From NCBI RefSeq assembly GCF_018687595.1, contig NZ_CP061298.1, forward strand, positions 1,426,001 through 1,490,000: 64,000 bases of DNA, in the 5' to 3' direction. Numbering within the stretch: position 1 is the stretch's first letter; every line of letters starts with the position of its first letter. Below are positions 45,798 to 55,187 of the stretch, piece after piece. This DNA comes from Polynucleobacter paludilacus. GTDB lineage: Bacteria; Pseudomonadota; Gammaproteobacteria; Burkholderiales; Burkholderiaceae. The notes below the pieces were generated by a model, which had not been told where the DNA came from, ran no database searches, and worked only from the letters and a program-made list of their open reading frames with translations. Made by a program: the position numbers and the translations under genes.

Positions 45798-46808
45798 CTA
45801 TAACAAGCTATTGTGATGCAGTGCTAGTGAGTAGGCCAACCGGAGTGCCTCTAACATGCTGCGATGATCGGCTAGGCCTTTTCCAGCAATATCAAGAGCC
45901 GTACCATGATCTACTGAAGTACGAATCATTGGCAAACCCAATGTAACGTTAACACCGCTGCCGAAACTAACAAATTTAAATGGTGCCAAACCTTGATCGT
46001 GATACATAGCCAAGAAGGCATCTGTTTTATTCAGGGATTGAACATCAAACATCGTGTCGCCCGGATAAGGACCTGATACCGCGATTCCTGCATCACGCGC
46101 TAAATGAATTGCAGGAATAATCTGATCAACCTCTTCCCGACCAAGATAGCCAGATTCTCCAGCATGGGGATTCAATCCAGCAACCCGTATTCGAGGATTT
46201 GCAATACCAAATTTAGAACGTAAATCATGCTCAATAATTTGAATCGTTTCAAAAAGAAAATTACAGCTCAAAGCAGCTGAAACTTCTTTTAATGGTAAGT
46301 GGGTTGTTGCCAGAGCAACTCTTAACTGCTGAGCAGTTTGCAAACCTAAAACACCTGCCTGAAGTTCAGCACAGAGCATCATCACGACATGCTTTACACC
46401 GCAACGCTCTGCCAGATACTCAGTGTGGCCTGTAAAGGGGGTTCCCGCGAGATTGATGACACTCTTTTGAAGAGGCGCAGTTACCATCGCATCAAACTGA
46501 CCCTGCAAACAACGATCGATTGCGAAATCTAGGGTGCTTAAGACATAAGGAGCATTTACAGGATTTAACTCACCAAATTTAACCGGCTCAATCAACGGTA
46601 CATGATGAATATGCAAACGCTCTCGTATTTTTGGATCCACCGAATTTGAAGCTGACAAAAGATCGCTGCAACCCACTAGGGTAATTTCAAGATCAGTTTG
46701 CTCTTTTAAAAATTGGACTGCCGCAGCCAAGGAAACCTCGGGGCCGATGCCTGAGGGCTCACCTGTGGTAACAGCTAATTTAACGATTACCGGTGGCTGC
46801 ATCTTCAA
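45798..46808 (-). CDS. pdxA: 4-hydroxythreonine-4-phosphate dehydrogenase
   Basis: This NAD-dependent, metal-requiring enzyme acts in pyridoxal-phosphate synthesis. Marks are VTTGEPSGIGPEVS (residues about 13-26), TGHTEYLAERCG with a metal histidine, GLNPHAGESGYLGREE and MYHDQGLAPFK. The 336-residue length is normal. The 5' end overlaps surA by 29 nt; ATG 46802 is an alternative start. Confidence 0.96.
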   Translation of the reverse strand: MKMQPPVIVKLAVTTGEPSGIGPEVSLAAAVQFLKEQTDLEITLVGCSDLLSASNSVDPKIRERLHIHHVPLIEPVKFGELNPVNAPYVLSTLDFAIDRCLQGQFDAMVTAPLQKSVINLAGTPFTGHTEYLAERCGVKHVVMMLCAELQAGVLGLQTAQQLRVALATTHLPLKEVSAALSCNFLFETIQIIEHDLRSKFGIANPRIRVAGLNPHAGESGYLGREEVDQIIPAIHLARDAGIAVSGPYPGDTMFDVQSLNKTDAFLAMYHDQGLAPFKFVSFGSGVNVTLGLPMIRTSVDHGTALDIAGKGLADHRSMLEALRLAYSLALHHNSLL

Positions 46809-48288
46809 CGTTCAAAATTTTCACCGTTGCAGAATCGCGTAGCTGACGGAGCCAATCTTGATAAGCCTGCTCGAACTTTCTTTGGCGGATTGCGGCTTTT
46901 GCAAACTCACGCTGTTTCTCAGTGGTTAGCTCAGCCTGGCGGCGCTCTAAAACTTGAATCAAATGCCAGCCAAACTCAGTTTTAACTGGTGGGCTAACTT
47001 CACCAATCTGCAAGCGATTCATTGCTTGTTCGAACTCTGGAACTAATTCACCAGGGCCCATCCATCCTAAATTACCGCCATTAGCGGCAGATCCGTCCTC
47101 CGAATACTTCTTAGCAAGATCGCCAAAGTCGGCTGTTTTAGCAACCACCTGCGCTCGATAGCCAGCCAAACGTCTTTCAGCATCTTGGTCACTTAATCCA
47201 GCTCGATTCTTGAGCAAAATGTGGCGAGATAAGGTTTGGGTAATCATAATATTTTGTGGCGCACCAGAAGTTGCTGGCTCTTGATCCGGCTGCTGAGGAG
47301 GCGCTTGTTGTGATTGTGGGGCTGATGCAGATCGACGATCAAGCACTTTTAAAACATGGTAGCCTGCGGGGCTCTTGACTACATTATTCGCAAGTTGGCC
47401 TCCACCAATATTTCTGACTGCCTCATAAAATAATTGAGGTAAGCGATCTGGAGTCCGATAGCCGAGCTCTTGAAATTTAATCTTCGGATTTTCTTTAGAG
47501 GCCATTTCACCTAGTTTAAGAAAATCGACATCACCACGAGCATCTCGTAAGAGAGTTTCTGCTTTTTTCTTCGCCTCCGCCTGAGTGCCAGCTCCTGCAT
47601 TGGGGTCTATGGGAACAAAAATTTGTGCGATATCAATTTCATCAACGCCATTAGCGGCGACTGGAGAACTTGATACTGGTCTAGCTGCAGCGCCTTTTCC
47701 CATTGATTGCTCAGCGATGAAATTATCGATCTCAGCATCTGATATCTTGATCTTAGATTCAACTTCACGCTCACGATACCGGCTCATCACAATATCATTT
47801 CGAAGCATCTCTTTATATCGATCAAAGCTCATGCCTGATGCAACTACCTTAGCCTTAAAGTCTGCAAAAGTAGTTTTATTTCTAGCAATGATGTCATCTA
47901 TAATTTTGTTAAGCTCTTTTTGACTAACGGTCACGCCATCTTGCTCAGCTTCTTGAAGTTGAACTTTTTCAATAATGAGACGGTCTAGGATGGCCTTACG
48001 CAAAGTAGCAGTATCCGAGGGAAGTTTTGCGCCTTGCTTTTGTAAGCTAGCAATACGATCGTCTATTTCCTTACGGGTAATAAACCCAGTATTAACTACT
48101 GCTGCAACACCGTCAATATCTCGAACCTTGCTTTCAGAGCTAGCGTTAGCACTAGTACTCTCGCTATTTGCACCAGCCTTTTTTGGCACCGCTGCTGTTT
48201 GAGCAAATGAAAAAGTCGACAAGCAAGCAAGCCCCAAAAATATCGTAGCAAAAAGAGTCTGTCTAAAACGAATTCTGGAATGCATCAT
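46780..48288 (-). CDS. surA: Periplasmic chaperone and peptidyl-prolyl isomerase SurA
   Basis: It escorts outer-membrane proteins to the Bam complex. After a signal peptide (about 1-29) come the SurA N-terminal domain (VAAVVNTGFITRKEIDDRIA), a first parvulin domain (about 215-320, IAQIFVPIDP...GYHVLKVLDRR), a linker rich in Gln/Pro (about 323-345) and a second parvulin domain (about 355-455, SRHILLKNRAGLSDQDA...GWHLIQVLERR). The length of 502 exceeds E. coli SurA (428), mainly in the linkers. It overlaps lptD by 4 nt; LptD is itself a SurA client. Confidence 0.95.
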   Translation of the reverse strand: MMHSRIRFRQTLFATIFLGLACLSTFSFAQTAAVPKKAGANSESTSANASSESKVRDIDGVAAVVNTGFITRKEIDDRIASLQKQGAKLPSDTATLRKAILDRLIIEKVQLQEAEQDGVTVSQKELNKIIDDIIARNKTTFADFKAKVVASGMSFDRYKEMLRNDIVMSRYREREVESKIKISDAEIDNFIAEQSMGKGAAARPVSSSPVAANGVDEIDIAQIFVPIDPNAGAGTQAEAKKKAETLLRDARGDVDFLKLGEMASKENPKIKFQELGYRTPDRLPQLFYEAVRNIGGGQLANNVVKSPAGYHVLKVLDRRSASAPQSQQAPPQQPDQEPATSGAPQNIMITQTLSRHILLKNRAGLSDQDAERRLAGYRAQVVAKTADFGDLAKKYSEDGSAANGGNLGWMGPGELVPEFEQAMNRLQIGEVSPPVKTEFGWHLIQVLERRQAELTTEKQREFAKAAIRQRKFEQAYQDWLRQLRDSATVKILNVEDAATGNR

Positions 48289-50807
48289 TGATAATTCTCA
48301 TAAATTGAAGGGGGTATGGGCTTCGAAGTTGGCATATATCCAGGTACATTAAGCTTCATGATATCAACTGGATTACTGCCAGCGCTAGCAAAACCCCTAA
48401 ATTCAACCTGGAAGAGCACCTGGGTAGTCATGAGTTGCGAAGTATTCACTACCTGAGAATACGCGCCTCTAAAGGTCCAGCAATCTCGGGTCCACTCTAG
48501 TGCTGCTAAGGAATTCAAGGTTTTACCTGCTAAAGCATCGTAACCCCAGCGCCCTAAAACTGATAACTCGCGCGTGAGCGGCCATTGTCCAGAGATATTG
48601 TATTGATTAGTGGTGGTCGCGCCGGGTGTGTATGCTTGATTATTTTGCGCAGAAGCCTGAACAGGCGGGGTATACACATTACGATAGCCGATATTTAAGC
48701 TTCTGCCTGGCGTGGGTCGCCAACTAGTCCCCGCAGTAGTTTGAACAAACTGATTGAGCTGGGCGTTATAGTCTCCAAATGCATCAACACTCAAGTTACC
48801 CAGCAATCGGACAGATGCAGAGCCCAAGGTATCTTGGTATGTTGAAGGATTAGCAATCGTGCCATTCAAGCCTACCCGTTGTGCCGTAAATTGCTGACGT
48901 TGGGCGAGCGTTACCGAGGCTCTTTCGGCGCCTGTATTTGCTTCAATCATGCGGCTCGTAACGCCCCCAGTCAATTTATTATTGTCAGCAATACGGTCGT
49001 TACCAATAAAATTATTTTCACTAAAAACCTGAATGAGGCCGAAGCCACCATCTGCAGTATCGAATAGCGGTGTATTAGTTTGATCCTGATATGGTGTGTA
49101 TACGTAGAATGCGCGAGGCTCCATAGTGAGGAGCATATCTCTGCCAAAAAAACTTTTCAGCTCTGCCGCATCGCGTTCATAAGCCACACCCGAGTCCAAA
49201 CTAAAAGTAGGTAATACAAAGCCTTGAGCGGGCGCTACAGTACTGTTATTAAAAGCAGTCGCGTTATAGGTATTAGACTGAAAGCTGACTTTCGGTGTGA
49301 TGTAGTAACCAGGAGTAACCTGGGGTAACGCCATTGCACCTTTGATAACTGTTCGATCAGCTTGGCTATAAACACCAGGAGCGGTAGCAGCTAAATTTCC
49401 GCCGATGTTGTATGCAAAGCGTGTGTAATCGGTAGAGAAGGTTGTAGCAGGGCCGCTAGGTAAAGTTACATACTTACCACTCACATCGGCAGCTGTTGGT
49501 GTAAGCCGATTGTTATAGGTAGCAGTGACATTCGGCATGATGTTGTAGGGTGACTGAACAATATTCGTCGGGTCTGGTTGGAGCGTCTGGAAAGTTAAAG
49601 CGCGGGCAGAGACATTCCAATTACTCAAGCTATCAGTGAGCTGTTTATTCGTACCAACTTCTTGACGAAACTGGCTAGTCACTGCACCAGCAATACTTTG
49701 CGAGAAGTCAGTTGGATATAAATTGTCTGAAACCCGGGCGATATTGGCATAACCAGTCCAAGCCCCTGGAATGGGGATGCCGTTTTGACTCAGAGCGCCA
49801 TTGAAGTTTTCTCTTTGTTGCCAGTCATAGCGCCAACGGTTAGTCCCTGTTTTTCGATCGTAAGGTAAATAGTCGCCCCCTAATGCGCCAGCTTCACTTG
49901 TATCCAAAAAACGATATTGAGCACCTAATTGGGTTCCGCGCTGCCCCATTACCCTTGGCAGCAATAGAAGATCTCGATTAGGTGCAATATTGACGTAATA
50001 CGGCTGTGTGACATCAATACCATTATTAGAGTTATACCCAGCGACTGGAGCCAATAAACCAGAACGCCGCTGGCCAGAAGTGGGAACAGAGAAATACGGC
50101 ACATAGGCAATTGGTACATCAAAGAATCGCATCACCCCGTTAGTACCAGTCATTTCTTTTTGCTCGTTATCGATTTCAATTTTGCTGGCCGTGAAATACC
50201 AATCGAGATTTTCTGGATTACAGGTTGTATAGGTTGCGTTATCAAACACAAATACATCGGCACTTTGGATTGTTAGTTTTTTTGCATTTCCATTTGCATG
50301 GGAATCACGCAACTCATAATTCGGCGTTTCCATCTCACCCTCACGGGCATCGACATTAAAGCGTGCAGTAGGTCCCTTAAAGGCAGTGTTTCCTTTAATT
50401 AATTCGGCATTGCCAATTAATGTCGCCACATCACTATCCGGGTCGTAAGAAATTTCATCGGCTTTCATGACGGCGCCATTACGACGGATTTGTGCGCGAC
50501 CAATCAAATGCATATCTCGATCAACCAACCCATCAATCGCATCGCTTGATGTAAAAGTTAAAGCCTTGCCATCTGGAATAGGCTTGCCTACACGCAATTG
50601 ATCATCCAATTTCAAAACCGTTACATCGCCTCGATCAGGAATTAAAATAGAGCCTACGGATGATTGAGAATTGAGGGGTAATGGAGCGGGGGCCTGGGCA
50701 ATCGAATGAGTAGCCAGCCCAAGCAAACCTAACCCCATCAAAACGCGCAGGATTAGCTTACTAGAAAGAGGGGCGCAAAGGCCGGCGCGACGGCGATAAT
50801 GACTCAT
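48285..50807 (-). CDS. lptD: LPS-assembly protein LptD
   Basis: This outer-membrane beta-barrel inserts LPS into the outer leaflet together with LptE. A signal peptide (about 20-38) precedes the OstA/LptA-like periplasmic domain (about 60-210: IGRAQIRRNGAVMKADEISY, NAELIKGNTAFKG) and a barrel of about 560 residues. Only two cysteines remain after signal removal, Cys196 and Cys776, against four in E. coli LptD. A tail of about 35 residues follows the last strand. It leads the operon to rsmA. Its start is only 32 bp from that of amgK, so its promoter must lie in or over amgK coding DNA. Confidence 0.95.
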   Translation of the reverse strand: MSHYRRRAGLCAPLSSKLILRVLMGLGLLGLATHSIAQAPAPLPLNSQSSVGSILIPDRGDVTVLKLDDQLRVGKPIPDGKALTFTSSDAIDGLVDRDMHLIGRAQIRRNGAVMKADEISYDPDSDVATLIGNAELIKGNTAFKGPTARFNVDAREGEMETPNYELRDSHANGNAKKLTIQSADVFVFDNATYTTCNPENLDWYFTASKIEIDNEQKEMTGTNGVMRFFDVPIAYVPYFSVPTSGQRRSGLLAPVAGYNSNNGIDVTQPYYVNIAPNRDLLLLPRVMGQRGTQLGAQYRFLDTSEAGALGGDYLPYDRKTGTNRWRYDWQQRENFNGALSQNGIPIPGAWTGYANIARVSDNLYPTDFSQSIAGAVTSQFRQEVGTNKQLTDSLSNWNVSARALTFQTLQPDPTNIVQSPYNIMPNVTATYNNRLTPTAADVSGKYVTLPSGPATTFSTDYTRFAYNIGGNLAATAPGVYSQADRTVIKGAMALPQVTPGYYITPKVSFQSNTYNATAFNNSTVAPAQGFVLPTFSLDSGVAYERDAAELKSFFGRDMLLTMEPRAFYVYTPYQDQTNTPLFDTADGGFGLIQVFSENNFIGNDRIADNNKLTGGVTSRMIEANTGAERASVTLAQRQQFTAQRVGLNGTIANPSTYQDTLGSASVRLLGNLSVDAFGDYNAQLNQFVQTTAGTSWRPTPGRSLNIGYRNVYTPPVQASAQNNQAYTPGATTTNQYNISGQWPLTRELSVLGRWGYDALAGKTLNSLAALEWTRDCWTFRGAYSQVVNTSQLMTTQVLFQVEFRGFASAGSNPVDIMKLNVPGYMPTSKPIPPSIYENYQ

Positions 50808-50839
50808 GGATCTTGACCCGCCTTATTATACGAATCGAC

Positions 50840-51832
50840 ATGACCGACATACGCTTAGACACCCTGCGCAAATGGCTAAAAGGCCTAGAGCCTAGCTGGC
50901 AATTAGGCCTTGCCAGTTTGGCACCGGCTTCTGCTGATGCTAGTTTTCGGAGGTATTTCCGAATTGCGTCCAAAACCCCTCATTTTGAGACTTTGATCGT
51001 CATGGATGCCCCGCCTGAACATGAGCCCTTAGACGAGTTTATTCAGGTTGACCTATTACTTGAAAATGCGGGTCTTAATGTTCCCAAAATCCTGGAAAAA
51101 AATATCGCTGAGGGCTTTCTTTTGCTCAATGATTTGGGTAGAAAAACCTATCTTGCAGAGCTCAATCCTGACTCAGCAAACTGGCTTTATGAAGATGCAA
51201 CTCAGGCATTGATCAAAATGCAATTAGCCAGCAAACCAGATGTACTTCCAAACTATGATGCCGCTCTTTTACTGCGCGAGCTCCAACTCTTTCCAGAGTG
51301 GTATTTAAATAAGCATCTTGGTATTCAATTGGATTTAAAACAAGAACAGCTCATCCAAGAGGCTTTTGATCACATCATTCAAAATAATCTAGCACAAGCC
51401 AAAGTCTATGTTCATCGCGACTACCATTCACGTAATTTGATGGTTACAGAACAGAACAATCCGGGCGTGATTGACTTTCAAGATGCAGTGTATGGCCCAA
51501 TTACTTACGATGCTGCATCGCTTTGGCGTGATGCCTATATTGCATGGCCTGAAGAGAAGGTTTTAGACTGGGTGATTCACTTTTGGGAAGCTGGAAGAAA
51601 AGCTGGCCTTGCAATGCCAGAAGATTTTGGTGAGTTTTATCGCGATTTCGAATGGATGGGACTGCAACGTCATCTCAAAATCTTAGGTATCTTTGCAAGG
51701 CTATTTCATCGCGATGGCAAAGATGCTTATCTAAAAGATATTCCCCTCGTCTTGGAATACGCGATTGCAACAGCCAATCGCTATATCGAGTTAAGACCAC
51801 TTGCTCGTCTTTTGGAATCTACTCGTAGATGA
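50840..51832 (+). CDS. amgK: N-acetylmuramate/N-acetylglucosamine kinase
   Basis: This kinase of the aminoglycoside-phosphotransferase fold phosphorylates MurNAc at C1 in the MurU recycling route. The catalytic loop YVHRDYHSRNLMV and the metal motif VIDFQDAVYGPITYD are clear. The ORF can begin at TTG 50813, but ATG 50840 (TDIRLDTLRKWLKGLEP) matches the family better. It overlaps murU by 4 nt and is divergent from lptD, the same order known in Pseudomonas. Confidence 0.93.
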   Translation: MTDIRLDTLRKWLKGLEPSWQLGLASLAPASADASFRRYFRIASKTPHFETLIVMDAPPEHEPLDEFIQVDLLLENAGLNVPKILEKNIAEGFLLLNDLGRKTYLAELNPDSANWLYEDATQALIKMQLASKPDVLPNYDAALLLRELQLFPEWYLNKHLGIQLDLKQEQLIQEAFDHIIQNNLAQAKVYVHRDYHSRNLMVTEQNNPGVIDFQDAVYGPITYDAASLWRDAYIAWPEEKVLDWVIHFWEAGRKAGLAMPEDFGEFYRDFEWMGLQRHLKILGIFARLFHRDGKDAYLKDIPLVLEYAIATANRYIELRPLARLLESTRR

Positions 51833-52551
51833 GTCAATTTTCTGCACTTCCGTGTCTTTTGCTTGCTGCGGGTAGAGGTGAACGTATGCGCCCTCTTACA
51901 GATGAATTACCTAAGCCATTACTGAAGATTGGTAATCAATCTTTATTAGAAAGACACCTTAACTTACTCAGCAAAGCAGGAATCAAGGAAGTGGTGATTA
52001 ATCACGCTTGGCTTGGAGAAAAAATTGAAGATGCGCTGGGTGACGGGGCTCAATTTGGCTTACATATTGAATATTCTCGAGAAGGTACCGCACTGGAAAC
52101 CGCGGGTGGCATTCATAAAGCCTTGGAACTGCTGAAACCAAAGGATTATTTACTAGTCATTAATGGAGATGTTTTCTGTCCCGACTTTCCCATTGAGGCT
52201 CTTTTAGAACAAATGTCTACTTTAAGAGTCAATCCTGCAAAACCTTTGGCCTACCTAGTGATGGTGCCCAATCCGATTCAGCATCCCAATGGTGACTTTT
52301 ATCTACGAGATGGGGTCATTCAAGATAACCCCTCACCTAATGCAGAAAAACTCACCTTCTCAGGCATCGGGATCTATCACTACAGTCTATTCACTCATAT
52401 CCAAAGTGGGGCATCGGCTAAATTAGCCCCTCTTTTGAGGGAGGCCATGGGTAGAAATCAGATTCTCGGTGAAAAATATCTCGGTCCGTGGCACGATGTC
52501 GGTACACCTCAACGTTTACAAGAACTCAATGCGGCATATGCATCAAGCTGA
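51829..52551 (+). CDS. murU: N-acetylmuramate alpha-1-phosphate uridylyltransferase
   Basis: This nucleotidyltransferase makes UDP-MurNAc from MurNAc-1-P, letting cells bypass de novo synthesis (and fosfomycin-sensitive MurA). The signature LLAAGRGERMRPLTDELPKP (residues 11-30) and the INGDVFCPDFP metal-binding segment are present; the 240-residue length fits. It forms a pair with amgK and overlaps pepP by 14 nt. Confidence 0.94.
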   Translation: MSQFSALPCLLLAAGRGERMRPLTDELPKPLLKIGNQSLLERHLNLLSKAGIKEVVINHAWLGEKIEDALGDGAQFGLHIEYSREGTALETAGGIHKALELLKPKDYLLVINGDVFCPDFPIEALLEQMSTLRVNPAKPLAYLVMVPNPIQHPNGDFYLRDGVIQDNPSPNAEKLTFSGIGIYHYSLFTHIQSGASAKLAPLLREAMGRNQILGEKYLGPWHDVGTPQRLQELNAAYASS

Positions 52552-53881
52552 AATTTACCAATCTCGCAGATTAAAACTCTCAGAGCAGATCCGGTCTAAA
52601 ACGGGTAGCGGTATCGCAATCATCTCAACTGCACCAGAAGTGGCTCGTAGTCGGGATAGTGAATTTCCTTATCGCCATGACAGTGATTTCTTTTATCTCA
52701 CTGGCTTTGATGAGCCAGGAGCAACCCTAGTAATCATCGTGCAGGATAAGTCAGTTGAGTCACACCTATTTTGTCGTCCAAAAGATCTTGAAAGAGAAAT
52801 TTGGGATGGGATCCGACTGGGACCAGATGCCGCACCTGAATCGCTGGGACTGGAGTTTGCCTACAGCAACCAAGAGTTAGATACCAAACTCAGTGAATTA
52901 TTGAGCAGGCATGAAGCAATCTATTTTCGCTTGGCCGAGAATGCGGAATCAGATCGTCGCCTAAGACATTGGATGGAACAAGTACGCAAACAAAGTCGCT
53001 CAGGCTTGAATCCACCAACGCAATTTCATGATGTTGATGCGCTGATTCATGAAATGCGCTTATTCAAAGATGCTCATGAAATCGACATCATGAGACGGGC
53101 AGCAGCCATTTCGGCACGCGCCCACATTCGGGCGATGCAAGCCTGTAAGCCCGGCATGCGTGAATACCAACTCGAAGCTGAACTCCTTCACGAATTTCGT
53201 TTTCACGGCTCGCAAAGCGTAGCCTATAACAGCATCGTGGCTACTGGCGAGAACGCTTGCATTCTCCATTACCGAGCTGGCAATGCACAATTGCAGAGCG
53301 GCGATTTATGTCTGATTGATGCAGGCTGCGAACTCGATAGTTATGCCTCTGACATTACTCGCACCTTTCCTGTGAATGGAAAATTTACCGGTCCTCAGCG
53401 GGCTTTGTATGAGATCACTTTGCATGCTCAAGAAGCGGCCATTGCAGAAACTCGTCCCGGCAATACTTTTATTCAGCCGCATGATGCTGCTATCAAAGTA
53501 TTAACGCAAGGACTGCTGGATGAAAAGCTTCTCAAGCTTGCTGAATTGGGCTCCCTAGAAAATGCCATCGAAACCGGTGCCTATCGTCGCTTTTATATGC
53601 ACCGCACTTCACATTGGCTGGGAATGGACGTTCATGATGTGGGCTCCTACAGAGAGGCTAGCACTCATACCGATAAACCTTGGCGCATTCTTCAGCCCAA
53701 TATGACTCTCACTATTGAGCCCGGCCTCTACATCAGGCCAGCAGAAGATATATCCGAAGCCTTTTGGAACATTGGCATCCGGATTGAAGATGATGCCGTT
53801 GTCACTGCTTCAGGTTGTGAATTGATTTCTCGTGGAGTGCCCGTTAAGGCCGAAGAAATCGAATCCCTCATGCGCCAGTAA
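52538..53881 (+). CDS. pepP: Xaa-Pro aminopeptidase (aminopeptidase P)
   Basis: This M24 metallopeptidase removes N-terminal residues before proline. The N-terminal AMP_N domain has RHDSDFFYLTGFDEPGA, and the dinuclear metal site uses LIDAGCELDSYASDITRTFP (two Asp), the His in HRTSHWLGMDVHDVG, and Glu residues in TIEPGLYIR and GIRIEDD. I chose ATG 52538; ATG 52529 is nearly as good. It precedes a UbiH-family gene, the order seen in E. coli. Confidence 0.94.
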   Translation: MHQAEIYQSRRLKLSEQIRSKTGSGIAIISTAPEVARSRDSEFPYRHDSDFFYLTGFDEPGATLVIIVQDKSVESHLFCRPKDLEREIWDGIRLGPDAAPESLGLEFAYSNQELDTKLSELLSRHEAIYFRLAENAESDRRLRHWMEQVRKQSRSGLNPPTQFHDVDALIHEMRLFKDAHEIDIMRRAAAISARAHIRAMQACKPGMREYQLEAELLHEFRFHGSQSVAYNSIVATGENACILHYRAGNAQLQSGDLCLIDAGCELDSYASDITRTFPVNGKFTGPQRALYEITLHAQEAAIAETRPGNTFIQPHDAAIKVLTQGLLDEKLLKLAELGSLENAIETGAYRRFYMHRTSHWLGMDVHDVGSYREASTHTDKPWRILQPNMTLTIEPGLYIRPAEDISEAFWNIGIRIEDDAVVTASGCELISRGVPVKAEEIESLMRQ

Positions 53882-53891
53882 TCGTGATCCG

Positions 53892-55049
53892 ATGAAAAGC
53901 CTTGCTTGCGATATTCTGATTTTAGGTGGTGGTCCCGTTGGTCTGGCTTGTGCCGCATGGACTCTGCAAAAGCATCCGGAAGCTCGACTTACTCTCCTCG
54001 ATCGCAATCCAGGAAACGATCAGGATCTAGGTTCTGCCGATACTAGAGGTATCGCCCTCTCTCACGGCAGTAAGCTTTTACTCGATACGATTGGTGCCTG
54101 GCCTAACGAGAGCGCACCCATTCATCAAGTGCATGTGTCTCAAGCTGGCCGCTTTGGTCGCGCTCTGATGACGAGAGAAGAGCTCAAGCAAGATGCGCTT
54201 GGTCATATTGTTCGCTACCGAGATATTCATCTGGCATTACGCAATGCGCTGCGCACTCTGCAAAAGAATAGTCAAAATTTTTCTTGGCAACATATTGATG
54301 CAGCTGAGGTATTACCAACAATCGAAGCTAAATGCATTGTTCATGCCGAAGGAGGATTATTTAAAACCCAAGATTGGGTTGAATCTGGTCGCGACTACGG
54401 CCAAGCTGCATTAGTTGGCCTAGTTGAAGTGGAAACAGCAACCCCGCATATGGCATGGGAGCGGTTTACTTCTGAGGGCCCCTTAGCAGTTCTTCCCAGC
54501 CACTATGGCAACAATATTTTGAATCTTGTCTGGTGCGGCTCTCCTGAGTCCACCAAAAAACGGCTTGCCTTAAAGGATGCAGAATTTCTCTCTGCCCTGG
54601 AGAGTGAATTTGGCACACGGATTGGGCGCTTTCTTAAAATACAAGATCGTCGCTTTTACGATTTAGGTCTAAATTACCGCAAACAGATTCATCAAGGCAA
54701 TACCGTTTGGATCGGCAATGCGGCTCAAACCCTGCACCCAGTTGCAGGACAGGGTTTGAATTTGGGTCTGCGAGACGCCTATCTCCTCTCAGAAAAACTC
54801 AGCGGCGTATTTGCCAGATCTGCACAAGGAGCAAGCGCGCAAGCAATCGAGCATGCACTGTCTGAATATGCCCAAAGCCGGCAAGTAGATCGAAAAGCAA
54901 CGATTGGTCTCACGGATATGATGGCCAGAGTCTTTACTTCAAACCTAATCCCCGTCGTACTTGCCAGGGGCCTCGCTTTATCGGCTCTTCAATGGCTTCC
55001 ACCCGTAAAGACCGCACTTGCCCGTCAAATGATGTTTGGAAGGCGCTAG
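53892..55049 (+). CDS. UbiH/UbiF/COQ6-family FAD monooxygenase
   Basis: This 385-residue hydroxylase probably acts on the ubiquinone ring. The FAD-binding GxGxxG motif (ILGGGPVGLACA), the DTRGIALSHGSKLLL block and the second FAD site GNAAQTLHPVAGQGLNLGLRDA are diagnostic. Start ATG 53892 was chosen over an upstream in-frame ATG (53832) that would overlap pepP by 50 nt. The pepP neighbour suggests UbiH, but the ring position cannot be assigned from sequence. Confidence 0.9.
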   Translation: MKSLACDILILGGGPVGLACAAWTLQKHPEARLTLLDRNPGNDQDLGSADTRGIALSHGSKLLLDTIGAWPNESAPIHQVHVSQAGRFGRALMTREELKQDALGHIVRYRDIHLALRNALRTLQKNSQNFSWQHIDAAEVLPTIEAKCIVHAEGGLFKTQDWVESGRDYGQAALVGLVEVETATPHMAWERFTSEGPLAVLPSHYGNNILNLVWCGSPESTKKRLALKDAEFLSALESEFGTRIGRFLKIQDRRFYDLGLNYRKQIHQGNTVWIGNAAQTLHPVAGQGLNLGLRDAYLLSEKLSGVFARSAQGASAQAIEHALSEYAQSRQVDRKATIGLTDMMARVFTSNLIPVVLARGLALSALQWLPPVKTALARQMMFGRR

Positions 55050-55092
55050 CAGCCTTTAAAGCAGCTCTATGGTCATTCAAATACAAGCATTA

Positions 55093-55115
55093 ATTTGCCT
55101 AAAATTTAGGCAAAT
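55093..55115. repeat. 23-bp perfect palindrome upstream of dusB-fis
   Basis: ATTTGCCTAAA and TTTAGGCAAAT are separated by a single base. It lies 43 nt past the hydroxylase stop and 73 nt before the dusB ATG. The symmetry without a loop suggests a protein-binding operator more than a hairpin, though the RNA could fold ATTTGCC/GGCAAAT around a 9-nt loop. No T tract follows. Confidence 0.6.
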
Positions 55116-55187
55116 CTAGGGACGCCTGTGCTAAAGTTACACCCTTTCCCATCAGCTCAAACTGCCTTTTTAGCCACGTCTAAATAC

